DNA of 6,889 bases from Aquifex aeolicus (GTDB taxonomy: Bacteria > Aquificota > Aquificia > Aquificales > Aquificaceae): NCBI GenBank assembly GCA_011375045.1, contig DRNB01000206.1, positions 1 to 6,889 of the forward strand, in the 5' to 3' direction. Below, piece by piece: positions 1 to 6,006 of the stretch; the first letter of the stretch is position 1, and the number at the start of each line of letters is the position of its first letter. The notes below the pieces were generated by a model. The model was not told where the DNA came from, did no database searches, and worked only from the letters and a program-made list of their open reading frames with translations. A program made the translations under genes and the position numbers.

Positions 1-1
1 C

Positions 2-382
2 CACAGAACGCTGACGCTCATAAGGAACCTGTCCGCAAAGGCGGGGGTCGTCCTGAATCCGGGCACGCCCCTTGCAGCTGTGGAGGAGGCGCTCCACTAC
101 GCGGATTACGTGCTCCTCATGTCCGTCAATCCGGGCTTCAGCGGCCAGAGCTTCATAGAGCGTTCTCTCGAAAGGCTCGTCCTTCTGAGGGAGATGAGGG
201 ACAGGATAAACCCCTCCTGTCTGATCGAGATAGACGGAGGTATAAAGGAGGAGAACATAGCCGATGTGGCGCGGGCGGGAGCCGATGTGATCGTTGTAGG
301 ATCGGGCATATTCGCAGCCGCGGATGTGGAGCTTCAAACCCGCCGGCTCAAGGAGATCATCTCCTCCGCAGGGGCAGTGTAA
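2..382 (+). CDS. rpe: Ribulose-phosphate 3-epimerase, C-terminal part (5' end outside window)
   Basis: This enzyme interconverts D-ribulose 5-phosphate and D-xylulose 5-phosphate in the cytoplasm, for the pentose phosphate or Calvin-type pathways. The visible 126 residues are the C-terminal part of a TIM barrel; the family is usually about 220 residues, so roughly the first 95 are missing. Family marks seen in order are an N-P-G-T-P-L block (visible residues 20-25), the loop SVNPGFSGQSFI (about 41-52), the IDGGI block whose Asp (about residue 78) matches a catalytic metal-binding Asp of the family, and the phosphate-binding VVGSGIF near residue 100. The usual GFGGQ is GFSGQ here, a mild change. 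The frame is open from the window edge to TAA at 380-382. It is the only plus-strand gene, and its last 26 bp also encode the end of lptD on the other strand. Identification is firm; the start and upstream operon are not visible. Confidence 0.95.
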   Translation, partial: HRTLTLIRNLSAKAGVVLNPGTPLAAVEEALHYADYVLLMSVNPGFSGQSFIERSLERLVLLREMRDRINPSCLIEIDGGIKEENIADVARAGADVIVVGSGIFAAADVELQTRRLKEIISSAGAV

Positions 383-2345
383 ACTCCCTCAGGTTGAACA
401 CGTTAAAGGCGAGGTAAACCTCCCTTATGTATCCCTTCTGAACTCCGTAGTAGGTTCTTCTGTAATCGAGCTTGAGGGTCCAGCAGGCTCCCCGGTAACC
501 TGTGTAAAGCTGGCGGTACAGCTCCTTTCCGGTCAGGTTGTCCCTCGTAACCGACGCACCGACCAGGAGCCCCCTCAGACCGATCTCCCCACCTACCCTG
601 TACTGGTCTGCGATTCTGATGTCCCTGCTGTTCCTCGAAGATATGTAGCTCCCCCTTAACCTTAGCTTCCCCATCTTCAGATGGGCTGTGCTGACGCTCC
701 GGGCTACCACGTTGAGGTTAGCGTCGTAGATGAGGTCCTCCGTGAGGGTCAGCCAGTCGAAGGGGTAGAGGGACGCCCTGATCCTGAAGGGAAGGAGCTT
801 CTCCTCCACAAGGGCGCTGTCCGTGGGAAAGCGGTAGGACTCGAGAACGTTGTAACCCCCTTCGACAAAGAGCCCCGCGAGGGTTCTCCTGCTCCGCAGG
901 AGGGAGCTGCTCCACCTGAGCTTGAGGTTGTTCTCCTTCACCACCTCGTCGAAGCTGTCGAACTGGGGGTTGTTGAAGTTCTCAGGGGAGAAGGAGTAAA
1001 CCAGCTCGAGGACGTTGAGGAGGGAGAGCTCCCCGTAGCTCAGACTGTGGAAAAGGGGAAGCCGGTTCTCTAACTGAAAGGTCATCACCCTGTCGTCCCA
1101 GGATCCGCCGGTGTGGTAGAAGCTGTTGAGCAGACTCAGACTCAGGTAGTTGTTCAGATTCACAACCCTCAGAGGTACATCGATCCGGGGAACAAACAGG
1201 AACCTTCTGGAGCGCAGTCCCTCCTCCCGGTGAAAGTTGGTGAAGCTCGAGGTAAGGCTCAGATAAACACCCCCAACCCTTCGGGGTCTGTGGTAGAAGC
1301 TCAGCTCCGGTAGCAGGTGCAGCGACCTTCGGTTTGTGTCGGAGGTCAGATCGTAGTAGCTCCTGAGGTTGATGAAGAGGAGGTAGTCGCCGCTCGACCG
1401 GGTGTAGGTGATGTAGGACAGGGTGTAGGGGGTTGTCCTCCTCCTCTGGGAAAAGTAAACGTCCTCGAAGAAGTAGGGATCGGAGGGAAGATCCAGCCCC
1501 AGCTTCCAGCCTCCCGAGCTTGTGGAGAACTCCAGCCTGAACCTGTTTTCCCTGAAGCTCCTCCGGTTTCTACCCTCCCACCATTCGCCGGGGGGTGCGG
1601 GTTCCCTGTAGTAGGAAAGCCTGAGGAGCATCCTCTCCCCCGGGCTAAAAGCCTGTCTGTACTCGAGGGACATACCCTTAGCCTGCCTGTCCCTATAATC
1701 GAGGGTGAGGGTTGCGTCCCTGTCCTGAGAGATAGCCCAGTAAAAGGGCTGGATGTATATGAAGCTGTTGTAGGTGTTCATCCCTATCAGGGGGGGCAGC
1801 AGTCCCGAGCGCCTCTCCCCAACAGGAAAAACGGCAAGGGGGGTGTAGGCAAAGGGCACCCCGAAGAACTTAAGGGAGTTGCTGAAGGAGAAAACGTATC
1901 TGTCCGTTACCTGCGCTCTCCAGAAGCAGAGCTTCATCTCCTTCCTGTCCGGGGGACAGGTGGTTACGTCCCCGTCCTCGATCCTGTATCTGTCCCTTCC
2001 CGTCTTGTCCACCCTCCTCGCCTGAAAGTAAAAGCTCCTGAAGCGACCCTGAGCGTCGAGGAAGTAACCCGTTTCCGTCTCCAGATCCACGTAAGCCTCG
2101 CTTCCCGTTACCTCGAAGGTTCCGTCCTTTCTGATCACCCTGACCTTTCCGTAGGCGTAAACCTTCTTCTCCTTCGGAAGGTATCTGATCCTGGAGGCTG
2201 TGATCAGGTAATCCCCGTAATCCACATAGACGTTTCCCTCCGCCACCACCGAGCCGTCCGCCTGCGTGGTGAGGCTATCGGAGAGGATCTCGACGGCGAA
2301 GAGGAGGGAGAAGGGTATCAGGAGAAGGGTCAGCCACCTAACCAC
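357..2345 (-). CDS. lptD: LPS-assembly protein LptD (outer-membrane LPS translocon)
   Basis: LptD is the outer-membrane beta-barrel that, with the lipoprotein LptE, receives LPS from the periplasmic LptA bridge and places it in the outer leaflet. The 662 residues fit the family, somewhat shorter than E. coli LptD (about 780). In order: a short signal peptide (residues 1-17, cleavage likely after LLFA), an OstA/LptA-like beta-jellyroll (about 20-125), then the barrel. A strong family block lies at about 163-185, with V-P, Y-T-P and an E-R-R-S-G-L-L-P-P stretch, followed by Y-W and D-A-T-L-T repeats. Cysteines are only C130, C140 and C621; C621 (GACW) sits where E. coli has its C-terminal Cys pair. 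The start is GTG at 2345, chosen because it gives the signal peptide. There is no clear Shine-Dalgarno, but the start overlaps the 3' end of the HAD gene by 16 nt, which suggests translational coupling. The stop is TGA at 359-357, inside rpe. Confidence 0.95.
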   Translation of the reverse strand: MVRWLTLLLIPFSLLFAVEILSDSLTTQADGSVVAEGNVYVDYGDYLITASRIRYLPKEKKVYAYGKVRVIRKDGTFEVTGSEAYVDLETETGYFLDAQGRFRSFYFQARRVDKTGRDRYRIEDGDVTTCPPDRKEMKLCFWRAQVTDRYVFSFSNSLKFFGVPFAYTPLAVFPVGERRSGLLPPLIGMNTYNSFIYIQPFYWAISQDRDATLTLDYRDRQAKGMSLEYRQAFSPGERMLLRLSYYREPAPPGEWWEGRNRRSFRENRFRLEFSTSSGGWKLGLDLPSDPYFFEDVYFSQRRRTTPYTLSYITYTRSSGDYLLFINLRSYYDLTSDTNRRSLHLLPELSFYHRPRRVGGVYLSLTSSFTNFHREEGLRSRRFLFVPRIDVPLRVVNLNNYLSLSLLNSFYHTGGSWDDRVMTFQLENRLPLFHSLSYGELSLLNVLELVYSFSPENFNNPQFDSFDEVVKENNLKLRWSSSLLRSRRTLAGLFVEGGYNVLESYRFPTDSALVEEKLLPFRIRASLYPFDWLTLTEDLIYDANLNVVARSVSTAHLKMGKLRLRGSYISSRNSRDIRIADQYRVGGEIGLRGLLVGASVTRDNLTGKELYRQLYTGYRGACWTLKLDYRRTYYGVQKGYIREVYLAFNVFNLREFTLPLRRR

Positions 2346-3121
2346 CCGAATATTTTATTCTCAAGCTCTTCGAGGCTGTGGAACGTGTAGTCCGGGCTGA
2401 AGTTAGCCTTCCTCAGCTCCTCCTCGGGATACTTCCCCGTTGTCATGAAGATGGTTCCGATTCCCAGCTCCCTGGCTCCCATGAGATCTGTGTAGATGTC
2501 GTCGCTGATGAGAAACACCTTCTCTCTGGGCAGACCCTTCAGAGCGAGGTCTATGAACTGGGGGGAGGGTTTGCCGAGGTTGGGAAGCTCCTCCTGATAG
2601 CCGGTGGTGTGGGCTATCATCCTGCTCAGGGATCCGGCGCCGGGGAAGTAAAGGCCGTCCGAGTCGCGGACTATGCGGGAGAGGTTGACGGGAACTATCC
2701 TCGCTCCCTCTAAAAACACCGCCGAAACGGCGGTCTTTATCTTTGCGAAATCCAGCTCCTTGTCCTGACCCACCACGACGGCTGAGACCCTGTGGTCCTC
2801 CCTCACCTGAAAACCCGCCTCTGCAAGGAACTCCCTGAGGGCTGAGGTCCCTATGACGAAGAGGCTCTCGAGCCTTCGCTCCCTCAGGTAGTCCGGAAGC
2901 ACCCCCACGGGGGATACGAAGTCCTCGTAGGCGAGATCGAATCCCCTCTCCCTGAGTCTGTCCACTATGAGGCGGGGGGGTCTGGTGGAGTTGTTGGAGA
3001 CTATCCTGAAGGGTATTCCCCTCTCCTTGAGGTGCCGGATGAAGGCGGGCGCGTAGTCGAAGGGGGTGAACTCCTTGTCCCGGGTGAGGACACCGTCCAT
3101 GTCTATCAGGAGCGTCAGCAT
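2330..3121 (-). CDS. HAD-superfamily (HAD-IIA, NagD-like) phosphatase
   Basis: This is a predicted cytoplasmic phosphatase of the haloacid dehalogenase superfamily, subclass IIA, the NagD/4-nitrophenylphosphatase group; the substrate is unknown. From the ATG at 3121 it has 263 residues, the normal length. Motif I is DMDGVL with nucleophile D7 and acid/base D9; motif II is SNNST (S42); the motif III lysine is K184 in GKPSP; motif IV is SDDIYTD (D207, D208, D212). The cap lies between motifs II and III. The frame stays open upstream to a TTG at 3178, but that start would add 19 residues before motif I and overlap the VWA gene, so ATG 3121 is preferred. Little Shine-Dalgarno precedes it. The VWA stop is 13 nt upstream, and its own stop overlaps the lptD start. 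An operon link to LPS export is inferred from position only. Confidence 0.9.
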   Translation of the reverse strand: MLTLLIDMDGVLTRDKEFTPFDYAPAFIRHLKERGIPFRIVSNNSTRPPRLIVDRLRERGFDLAYEDFVSPVGVLPDYLRERRLESLFVIGTSALREFLAEAGFQVREDHRVSAVVVGQDKELDFAKIKTAVSAVFLEGARIVPVNLSRIVRDSDGLYFPGAGSLSRMIAHTTGYQEELPNLGKPSPQFIDLALKGLPREKVFLISDDIYTDLMGARELGIGTIFMTTGKYPEEELRKANFSPDYTFHSLEELENKIFGWLGG

Positions 3122-3134
3122 GGAGAGTATTTTA

Positions 3135-4901
3135 CTACCGGTTCCGGAAAATCCTTCTGAGGCGGTTTTCGAGGACAAAGGCGAAGGCGCCGGGAAGCCG
3201 GGAGAGGCTGCTGACGCTCACGGCGGTTTCCTCGAAGAACTCCCTCACCTGCGAGGTTCCCACACCCACACCCACGAGGGGGATCCGGCGCTTGGTTTCC
3301 CTGATCAGCCTCTTCAGCTCCTCCCCCTTCAGTCCTCTGGTGGGTGCTCCGTCCGTGAAGAGGACGATCACCCCCTTGAGGTTTGCCTTCCTTGTATAGA
3401 GCGTCAGGCTCTCCGAGGCGCTGAGGATCGCACCGCTCAGATCTGTTCCCCCTCCCACTCTCTCGGTCAGCGATACGATGCGGGGGCGCACCGACCGGTA
3501 GTCCTCATCGAAATCCTTGACGGTGAAGACCCTGTCGTTGAAAACCTTTACTGAAAAGGGCATGGCGAGGCTGTGGAGGACCTCGCAGACGAGAACCAGA
3601 GCACGCAGGGCGTTTCCCACCCTGCCGTCCCTCCTCATGGAGGAGGACAGGTCTATGAGGAGTTCGAAGGCGAGCTTCTGCCGGACGGGAACCTCCCTCC
3701 TTTTGTAGAGCTTTCCCCTCCCCGTGGGAACCTCCCGGGACAGCCTCCTGTGGTCGAGGCGCTTACCCACCGGGTAACTGCCACCCCACCGCTCCTCCTC
3801 CGCCGGAAGGAAGGCGCCGAACTTCCTCCTGAAGTGCTCCACGTGGGGCAGGACGCTCCTCAGAATCTCTCCGTAGCTGACTGCGGGCAGGCTATCCCTT
3901 CCCCGCCTTCTGGCTCCCGATCCCCTCTCCTCCCAGCTCCTGAACAGGAAGGTGAGAAAGCCTCTGTGCTCTACGTCCACCTCGAGGGTGCGGGGCAGCA
4001 GGTTCCTGATGAGGGAGAGGTCGCGTTCCGTGAGATCGAGGAAGCTCATCTGCTCCAGATACTCCCTCATCCACGGGGGGACGGCGGAGAGGGCTCTGAG
4101 GATCCTGCTCCTTTCGGACTCGCTCATGCCGGAGGCGCTTCTGTGTCTGTGAAGGATTTCCTGAACAGGAGAGGGGAGCTTCCGGAGCAGGTCTGTCATT
4201 ATTCTGCCTCTGTGAACGTTCCGCCGGGATCCTCCCCCCGCCTCGTCCAGAAGGAGGTCTATCCTGTTCAGCTCTCTGGACCTGTCCACAAGGGGACGGT
4301 AACGGCTCCAGATCTCCTCCATGAGCACATCGTAGGCGCTCGTGGGATCTTCCTCCCTCAGATACTCCCTGACGCTTCCGGGCAGACCCTCCCCTCCTTT
4401 TAGCCAGAGGTCTATGAGGGAGCGAACAAAGCTCTGGTGGGGGTAGCGGATCTCCCGCGGGGGGAGTGAGGCGTCCATCTTCTCCTCCAGCCACCTGCGG
4501 CGGGAGGGGTGGGAAGCCGACAGAAGCTCCGCCACTCTGAGACTTTCAAGAGCCGCCAGAAGCAGGGTAAAGGAGGTGGGCGGATAGCCTGCCCGGAGAA
4601 CCTCCCTCTGTCCGTGGCGCCAGTTGGGGAAGGGGGTTTTCAGCAGGTAGGCGATCTCGTGTCCCACAAAGGCAACGGCGAAGCCTTCCTCCCTTCCTGA
4701 GAGCTCTCTGATATCGAAAACCACGCCCTTCGGGCGTTTTACCTCTTCAGGAACCTCCTCCACCTCCCCCAGAGCCCAGCTTTCTAAAAGGGACAGGTGT
4801 CTGGGATCGTAGCCTGCACCCCAGCCCTCCTGAGAGGGCTGAACCTCTATACCGAACTCCTCGCTCAGCAGAGAGGCGATAACCCGCCAGCGCTTTGCCA
4901 A
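3135..4901 (-). CDS. VWA-domain protein, NorD/CobT-like architecture
   Basis: The product has 588 residues, with no signal peptide or membrane segment seen. The C-terminal third is a von Willebrand factor A domain (about 410-585) with a complete MIDAS metal site: D417-x-S419-x-S421, T486 in VGGGTD, and D517 in LFTDG. Just before it, G379-K-R-L-D and K-L-Y-K-R-R resemble the lead-in seen in NorD and CobT proteins. The N-terminal half contains GHEIAY (H81, E82, Y85) and, 34 residues after Y85, LESLR (E119, R122). These match the HExxH...E(D)xR layout of NorD/CobT-like proteins, but with Tyr in place of the second His. Such VWA proteins usually work with a MoxR-type AAA+ ATPase to remodel or load metal into a target; no such ATPase is in the window, so the target is unknown. 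The start is TTG at 4901, supported by GAGGAG 5 nt upstream. Only 1 nt separates it from the PsiE-like gene. Confidence 0.88.
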   Translation of the reverse strand: MAKRWRVIASLLSEEFGIEVQPSQEGWGAGYDPRHLSLLESWALGEVEEVPEEVKRPKGVVFDIRELSGREEGFAVAFVGHEIAYLLKTPFPNWRHGQREVLRAGYPPTSFTLLLAALESLRVAELLSASHPSRRRWLEEKMDASLPPREIRYPHQSFVRSLIDLWLKGGEGLPGSVREYLREEDPTSAYDVLMEEIWSRYRPLVDRSRELNRIDLLLDEAGGGSRRNVHRGRIMTDLLRKLPSPVQEILHRHRSASGMSESERSRILRALSAVPPWMREYLEQMSFLDLTERDLSLIRNLLPRTLEVDVEHRGFLTFLFRSWEERGSGARRRGRDSLPAVSYGEILRSVLPHVEHFRRKFGAFLPAEEERWGGSYPVGKRLDHRRLSREVPTGRGKLYKRREVPVRQKLAFELLIDLSSSMRRDGRVGNALRALVLVCEVLHSLAMPFSVKVFNDRVFTVKDFDEDYRSVRPRIVSLTERVGGGTDLSGAILSASESLTLYTRKANLKGVIVLFTDGAPTRGLKGEELKRLIRETKRRIPLVGVGVGTSQVREFFEETAVSVSSLSRLPGAFAFVLENRLRRIFRNR

Positions 4902-4902
4902 A

Positions 4903-4913
4903 TTACTCCTCGA
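4903..4913 (-). promoter_or_regulatory. Ribosome binding site that decides the TTG start of the VWA gene
   Basis: Reading the minus strand toward 4901, GAGGAG lies at about 4911-4906, inside the last codons of the PsiE-like gene, followed by its TAA stop (4905-4903), one T, and then TTG. Five bases separate the GAGGAG from the start codon. It is the strongest Shine-Dalgarno in the window, and it supports both the non-ATG start and stop-start coupling of these two genes. Confidence 0.65.
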
Positions 4914-5451
4914 TCTTGCGGACCTTCATCTTCCTGTATATCTGCCTCATGCGCCTGCTGAGATCCCTGTCCACAGGTCTGTATCTGCTCAGGCGTGTGA
5001 TCTCTATCCAGCTCTTCTCCATGAGTATGTAGGTAACACCCAGAGCTATGAGCAGGGCGGCGTAGCCTATGAGATCCGTGTAGGAAAACCTGTGTTCGAA
5101 CATAGCGATCACTATCTCCCTTACCACAAAAACTATGCCCGCTTCGAGCATCTGACGCTTTCGTATTCGCTTGTACTCTATGACGTCCAGGAAGACCCTG
5201 AACAATTCTATAAGCACGAAGAAGTTAAGGATGTTCTTTATGAGAAGCTTGAAAGCTTCCTCGTGTTCGAGCCTCAGCTCCCCCTCGACTATGTGGGCGG
5301 TGAATAGCCTCAGATCGTAGAGGATTATGAATATGGCTGTGATGAGGGTAAAGATGATTATGGGGACGGTCAGTATAACGAGCAGGTTAACGAAGCTGTT
5401 GTAAAAGTGCAGGGCTTTTTTAGAGAAGTTTTCGGAGAACAGGAACTTCAT
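4903..5451 (-). CDS. PsiE-family integral membrane protein
   Basis: The product has 182 residues and about four predicted transmembrane helices: residues 20-45, 72-92, 101-119 and 126-144. A basic, Arg/Lys-rich cytoplasmic-type tail follows (150-182). The segment with ELFRVFLDVIEYKRIR, then VVREIVIAMFE (about 82-119), matches the core pattern of the PsiE family (phosphate-starvation-inducible E), including a Glu and an Arg inside hydrophobic helices. The family's molecular function is unknown. The name reflects induction in E. coli and should not be read as phosphate control here. The ATG at 5451 is the first possible start: in-frame codons further upstream hold no ATG/GTG/TTG before a TGA. 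GGAAGG lies about 11 nt upstream, a rather distant Shine-Dalgarno. It is the first gene of the four-gene lptD operon, behind the candidate promoter at 5561-5590. Confidence 0.8.
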   Translation of the reverse strand: MKFLFSENFSKKALHFYNSFVNLLVILTVPIIIFTLITAIFIILYDLRLFTAHIVEGELRLEHEEAFKLLIKNILNFFVLIELFRVFLDVIEYKRIRKRQMLEAGIVFVVREIVIAMFEHRFSYTDLIGYAALLIALGVTYILMEKSWIEITRLSRYRPVDRDLSRRMRQIYRKMKVRKIEE

Positions 5452-5470
5452 CCTTCGCTCAACCTTCCAG

Positions 5471-5533
5471 CCGGAGCCTTCAGAGAGTTTCCCCCCACCT
5501 TTACCTCAGAAATTCCTGTTTTCACGGCTCCGG
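5471..5533 (-). repeat. 8-bp inverted repeat in the operon leader
   Basis: The arms are CCGGAGCC at 5471-5478 and GGCTCCGG at 5526-5533, perfectly complementary, with a 47-nt loop. In the transcript the stem would close a domain ending 19 nt before the PsiE-like start codon. The loop holds CAGGAATTTCTG, itself nearly palindromic, and a G-rich run. Neither a T-run nor a known riboswitch core is present, so any regulatory role is speculative. Confidence 0.4.
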
Positions 5534-5560
5534 ACATAGCATCTCTTGCCTTCCTGTTTT
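5513..5560. repeat. Pair of 10-bp direct repeats (TTCCTGTTTT)
   Basis: TTCCTGTTTT occurs on the plus strand at 5513-5522 and again at 5551-5560, 38 bp apart start to start. The copy at 5551-5560 lies between the candidate -10 box and just beyond the predicted transcription start, where a repressor would act; the other lies about 30-40 nt downstream. Two identical 10-mers in 139 nt are unlikely by chance, though T-rich composition weakens this. An operator pair is the natural reading, but no regulator gene is nearby. Confidence 0.4.
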
Positions 5561-5590
5561 ACTTTACTGCAGGAGCAGACTCCGTGTCAA
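5561..5590 (-). promoter_or_regulatory. Candidate sigma-70-type promoter for the PsiE-VWA-HAD-lptD operon
   Basis: On the minus strand a perfect -35 hexamer TTGACA occupies 5590-5585. An 18-nt spacer follows, then TAAAGT at 5566-5561, which matches the TATAAT consensus at four of six positions. Transcription would start near 5554. The -35 box begins at the base immediately after the tRNA-Ser discriminator, so promoter and tRNA gene abut without overlapping. Its position ahead of four closely spaced genes makes it plausible. The spacer is one base longer than optimal and the -10 is imperfect. Confidence 0.5.
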
Positions 5591-5678
5591 CGGAGGGGGT
5601 GGGATTCGAACCCACGGAGGGCTGTTAACCCTCAAGGGATTTCAAATCCCCCGCCTTCGTCCGCTCGGCCACCCCTCC
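5591..5678 (-). tRNA. tRNA-Ser (anticodon UGA)
   Basis: This is a complete 88-nt class II cloverleaf. The acceptor arms are GGAGGGG (5678-5672) and CCCCTCC (5598-5592), with discriminator G at 5591. The D arm has GCC/GGC. The anticodon stem GGGGA/TCCCT encloses the loop TTTGAAA, giving anticodon TGA at 5644-5642, which reads UCA and other UCN codons. A long variable arm (stem GAGGG/CCCTC) is typical of serine tRNAs, and the T arm is GTGGG TTCGAAT CCCAC. The bases after the discriminator are TTG, so the 3' CCA is not encoded and must be added after transcription. It starts 9 nt after the stop of the 101-residue gene, which suggests it is processed from a longer lpxI-operon transcript. Confidence 0.96.
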
Positions 5679-5687
5679 GAAGGAGTG

Positions 5688-5993
5688 TCAGCCACCGCCG
5701 TATTCACTCTGGTCTATCTCCATTTCGAATTCCTGTATGAAGTGCTCTATGAGGTTGATGAGGTCCCTCAGCTCCTTCTTGAGGTGGTGCTCATAAAGCT
5801 CCACCTTTCTCTCATGGAAGTGGTCGTTTATGTAATACCTTATGCGCACGTAGGGAACCCCGCGAGGGGATTCGTACTCGCTGTCTCCGGGCAGGAGGAT
5901 GTCCACATCGGTTTCACCCCCCTCGCTCCTGTTTCTGAATATCTCCCTGAGCTCGTAGATCTTCTCCCTGTAACGTTCCCACTTTTCCGACAT
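5688..5993 (-). CDS. Small acidic protein of unknown function (101 aa)
   Basis: I do not recognise this family. The 101 residues are highly charged, with no signal peptide, membrane segment or cysteine. The N-terminus (residues 1-22, rich in W/E/R/K/Y) and the C-terminal part (about 66-95, with L, I and F at helix-like spacing) look like amphipathic helices. Between them are D-V-D-I-L-L-P-G (29-36) and a probable beta-strand, P-Y-V-R-I-R-Y-Y-I (47-55). The tail ends in three glycines. The start is ATG at 5993, 13 nt after the lpxI stop, with no good Shine-Dalgarno; the stop is TGA at 5690-5688, 9 nt before tRNA-Ser. It is probably real: position and spacing fit an operon, and the composition is that of a soluble globular protein. 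The function cannot be inferred from lpxI or the tRNA. Confidence 0.72.
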   Translation of the reverse strand: MSEKWERYREKIYELREIFRNRSEGGETDVDILLPGDSEYESPRGVPYVRIRYYINDHFHERKVELYEHHLKKELRDLINLIEHFIQEFEMEIDQSEYGGG

Positions 5994-6006
5994 AACGGTT
6001 TAGATT

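Larger units (their letters stand above)
5452..5590 (-). promoter_or_regulatory. Leader/intergenic region of the PsiE-VWA-HAD-lptD operon
   Basis: This 139-nt gap is the longest noncoding stretch in the window. On the minus strand it holds, in order, the candidate promoter, one copy of a 10-bp direct repeat over the -10/+1 area, the second copy about 38 nt further on, and an inverted repeat whose proximal arm ends 19 nt before the PsiE-like ATG. The predicted untranslated leader is about 100 nt. I compared it by eye with the fluoride, c-di-GMP-I, glycine, THF and cobalamin riboswitch cores and with SRP RNA, and found no match. No U-run follows the inverted repeat, so it does not look like an intrinsic terminator for the upstream tRNA. 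Confidence 0.5.

Noticed and set aside
1317..2390. Long plus-strand open frame (357 codons) opposite lptD
   Set aside because: It mirrors lptD in a G+C-rich region, its translation is low-complexity G/P/E/V-rich with no domain, and lptD on the other strand has clear family motifs.
3122..3178. Upstream TTG start for the HAD gene adding 19 residues
   Set aside because: The added residues precede the canonical N-terminal motif I and overlap the VWA coding end; the ATG at 3121 gives the normal family N-terminus.
3573..4403. Plus-strand open frame of 276 codons opposite the VWA gene
   Set aside because: It is a shadow of the VWA gene: no recognisable domain, composition driven by the complement of Arg/Leu/Glu codons, and no promoter or Shine-Dalgarno context.
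3892..4494. Minus-strand open frame of 200 codons inside the VWA gene in another frame
   Set aside because: The translation is Arg/Gly/Pro-rich without a domain, and the overlapping VWA frame is continuous and has conserved motifs on both sides.
10..5160. Recurring CTGACGCT words (near 10, 690, 3210, 4370, 5150)
   Set aside because: They fall inside coding regions in differing frames and contexts, with no regular spacing or flanking conservation; common codon usage explains them.
4903..5451. Naming the PsiE-like protein as phosphate-starvation regulated
   Set aside because: No Pho-box-like sequence is visible before the operon, and the family name comes from E. coli regulation, not from function.
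5471..5533. Inverted repeat as an intrinsic terminator for the tRNA transcript
   Set aside because: The loop is 47 nt long and no T-run follows either arm on the minus strand, so it lacks the features of a rho-independent terminator.
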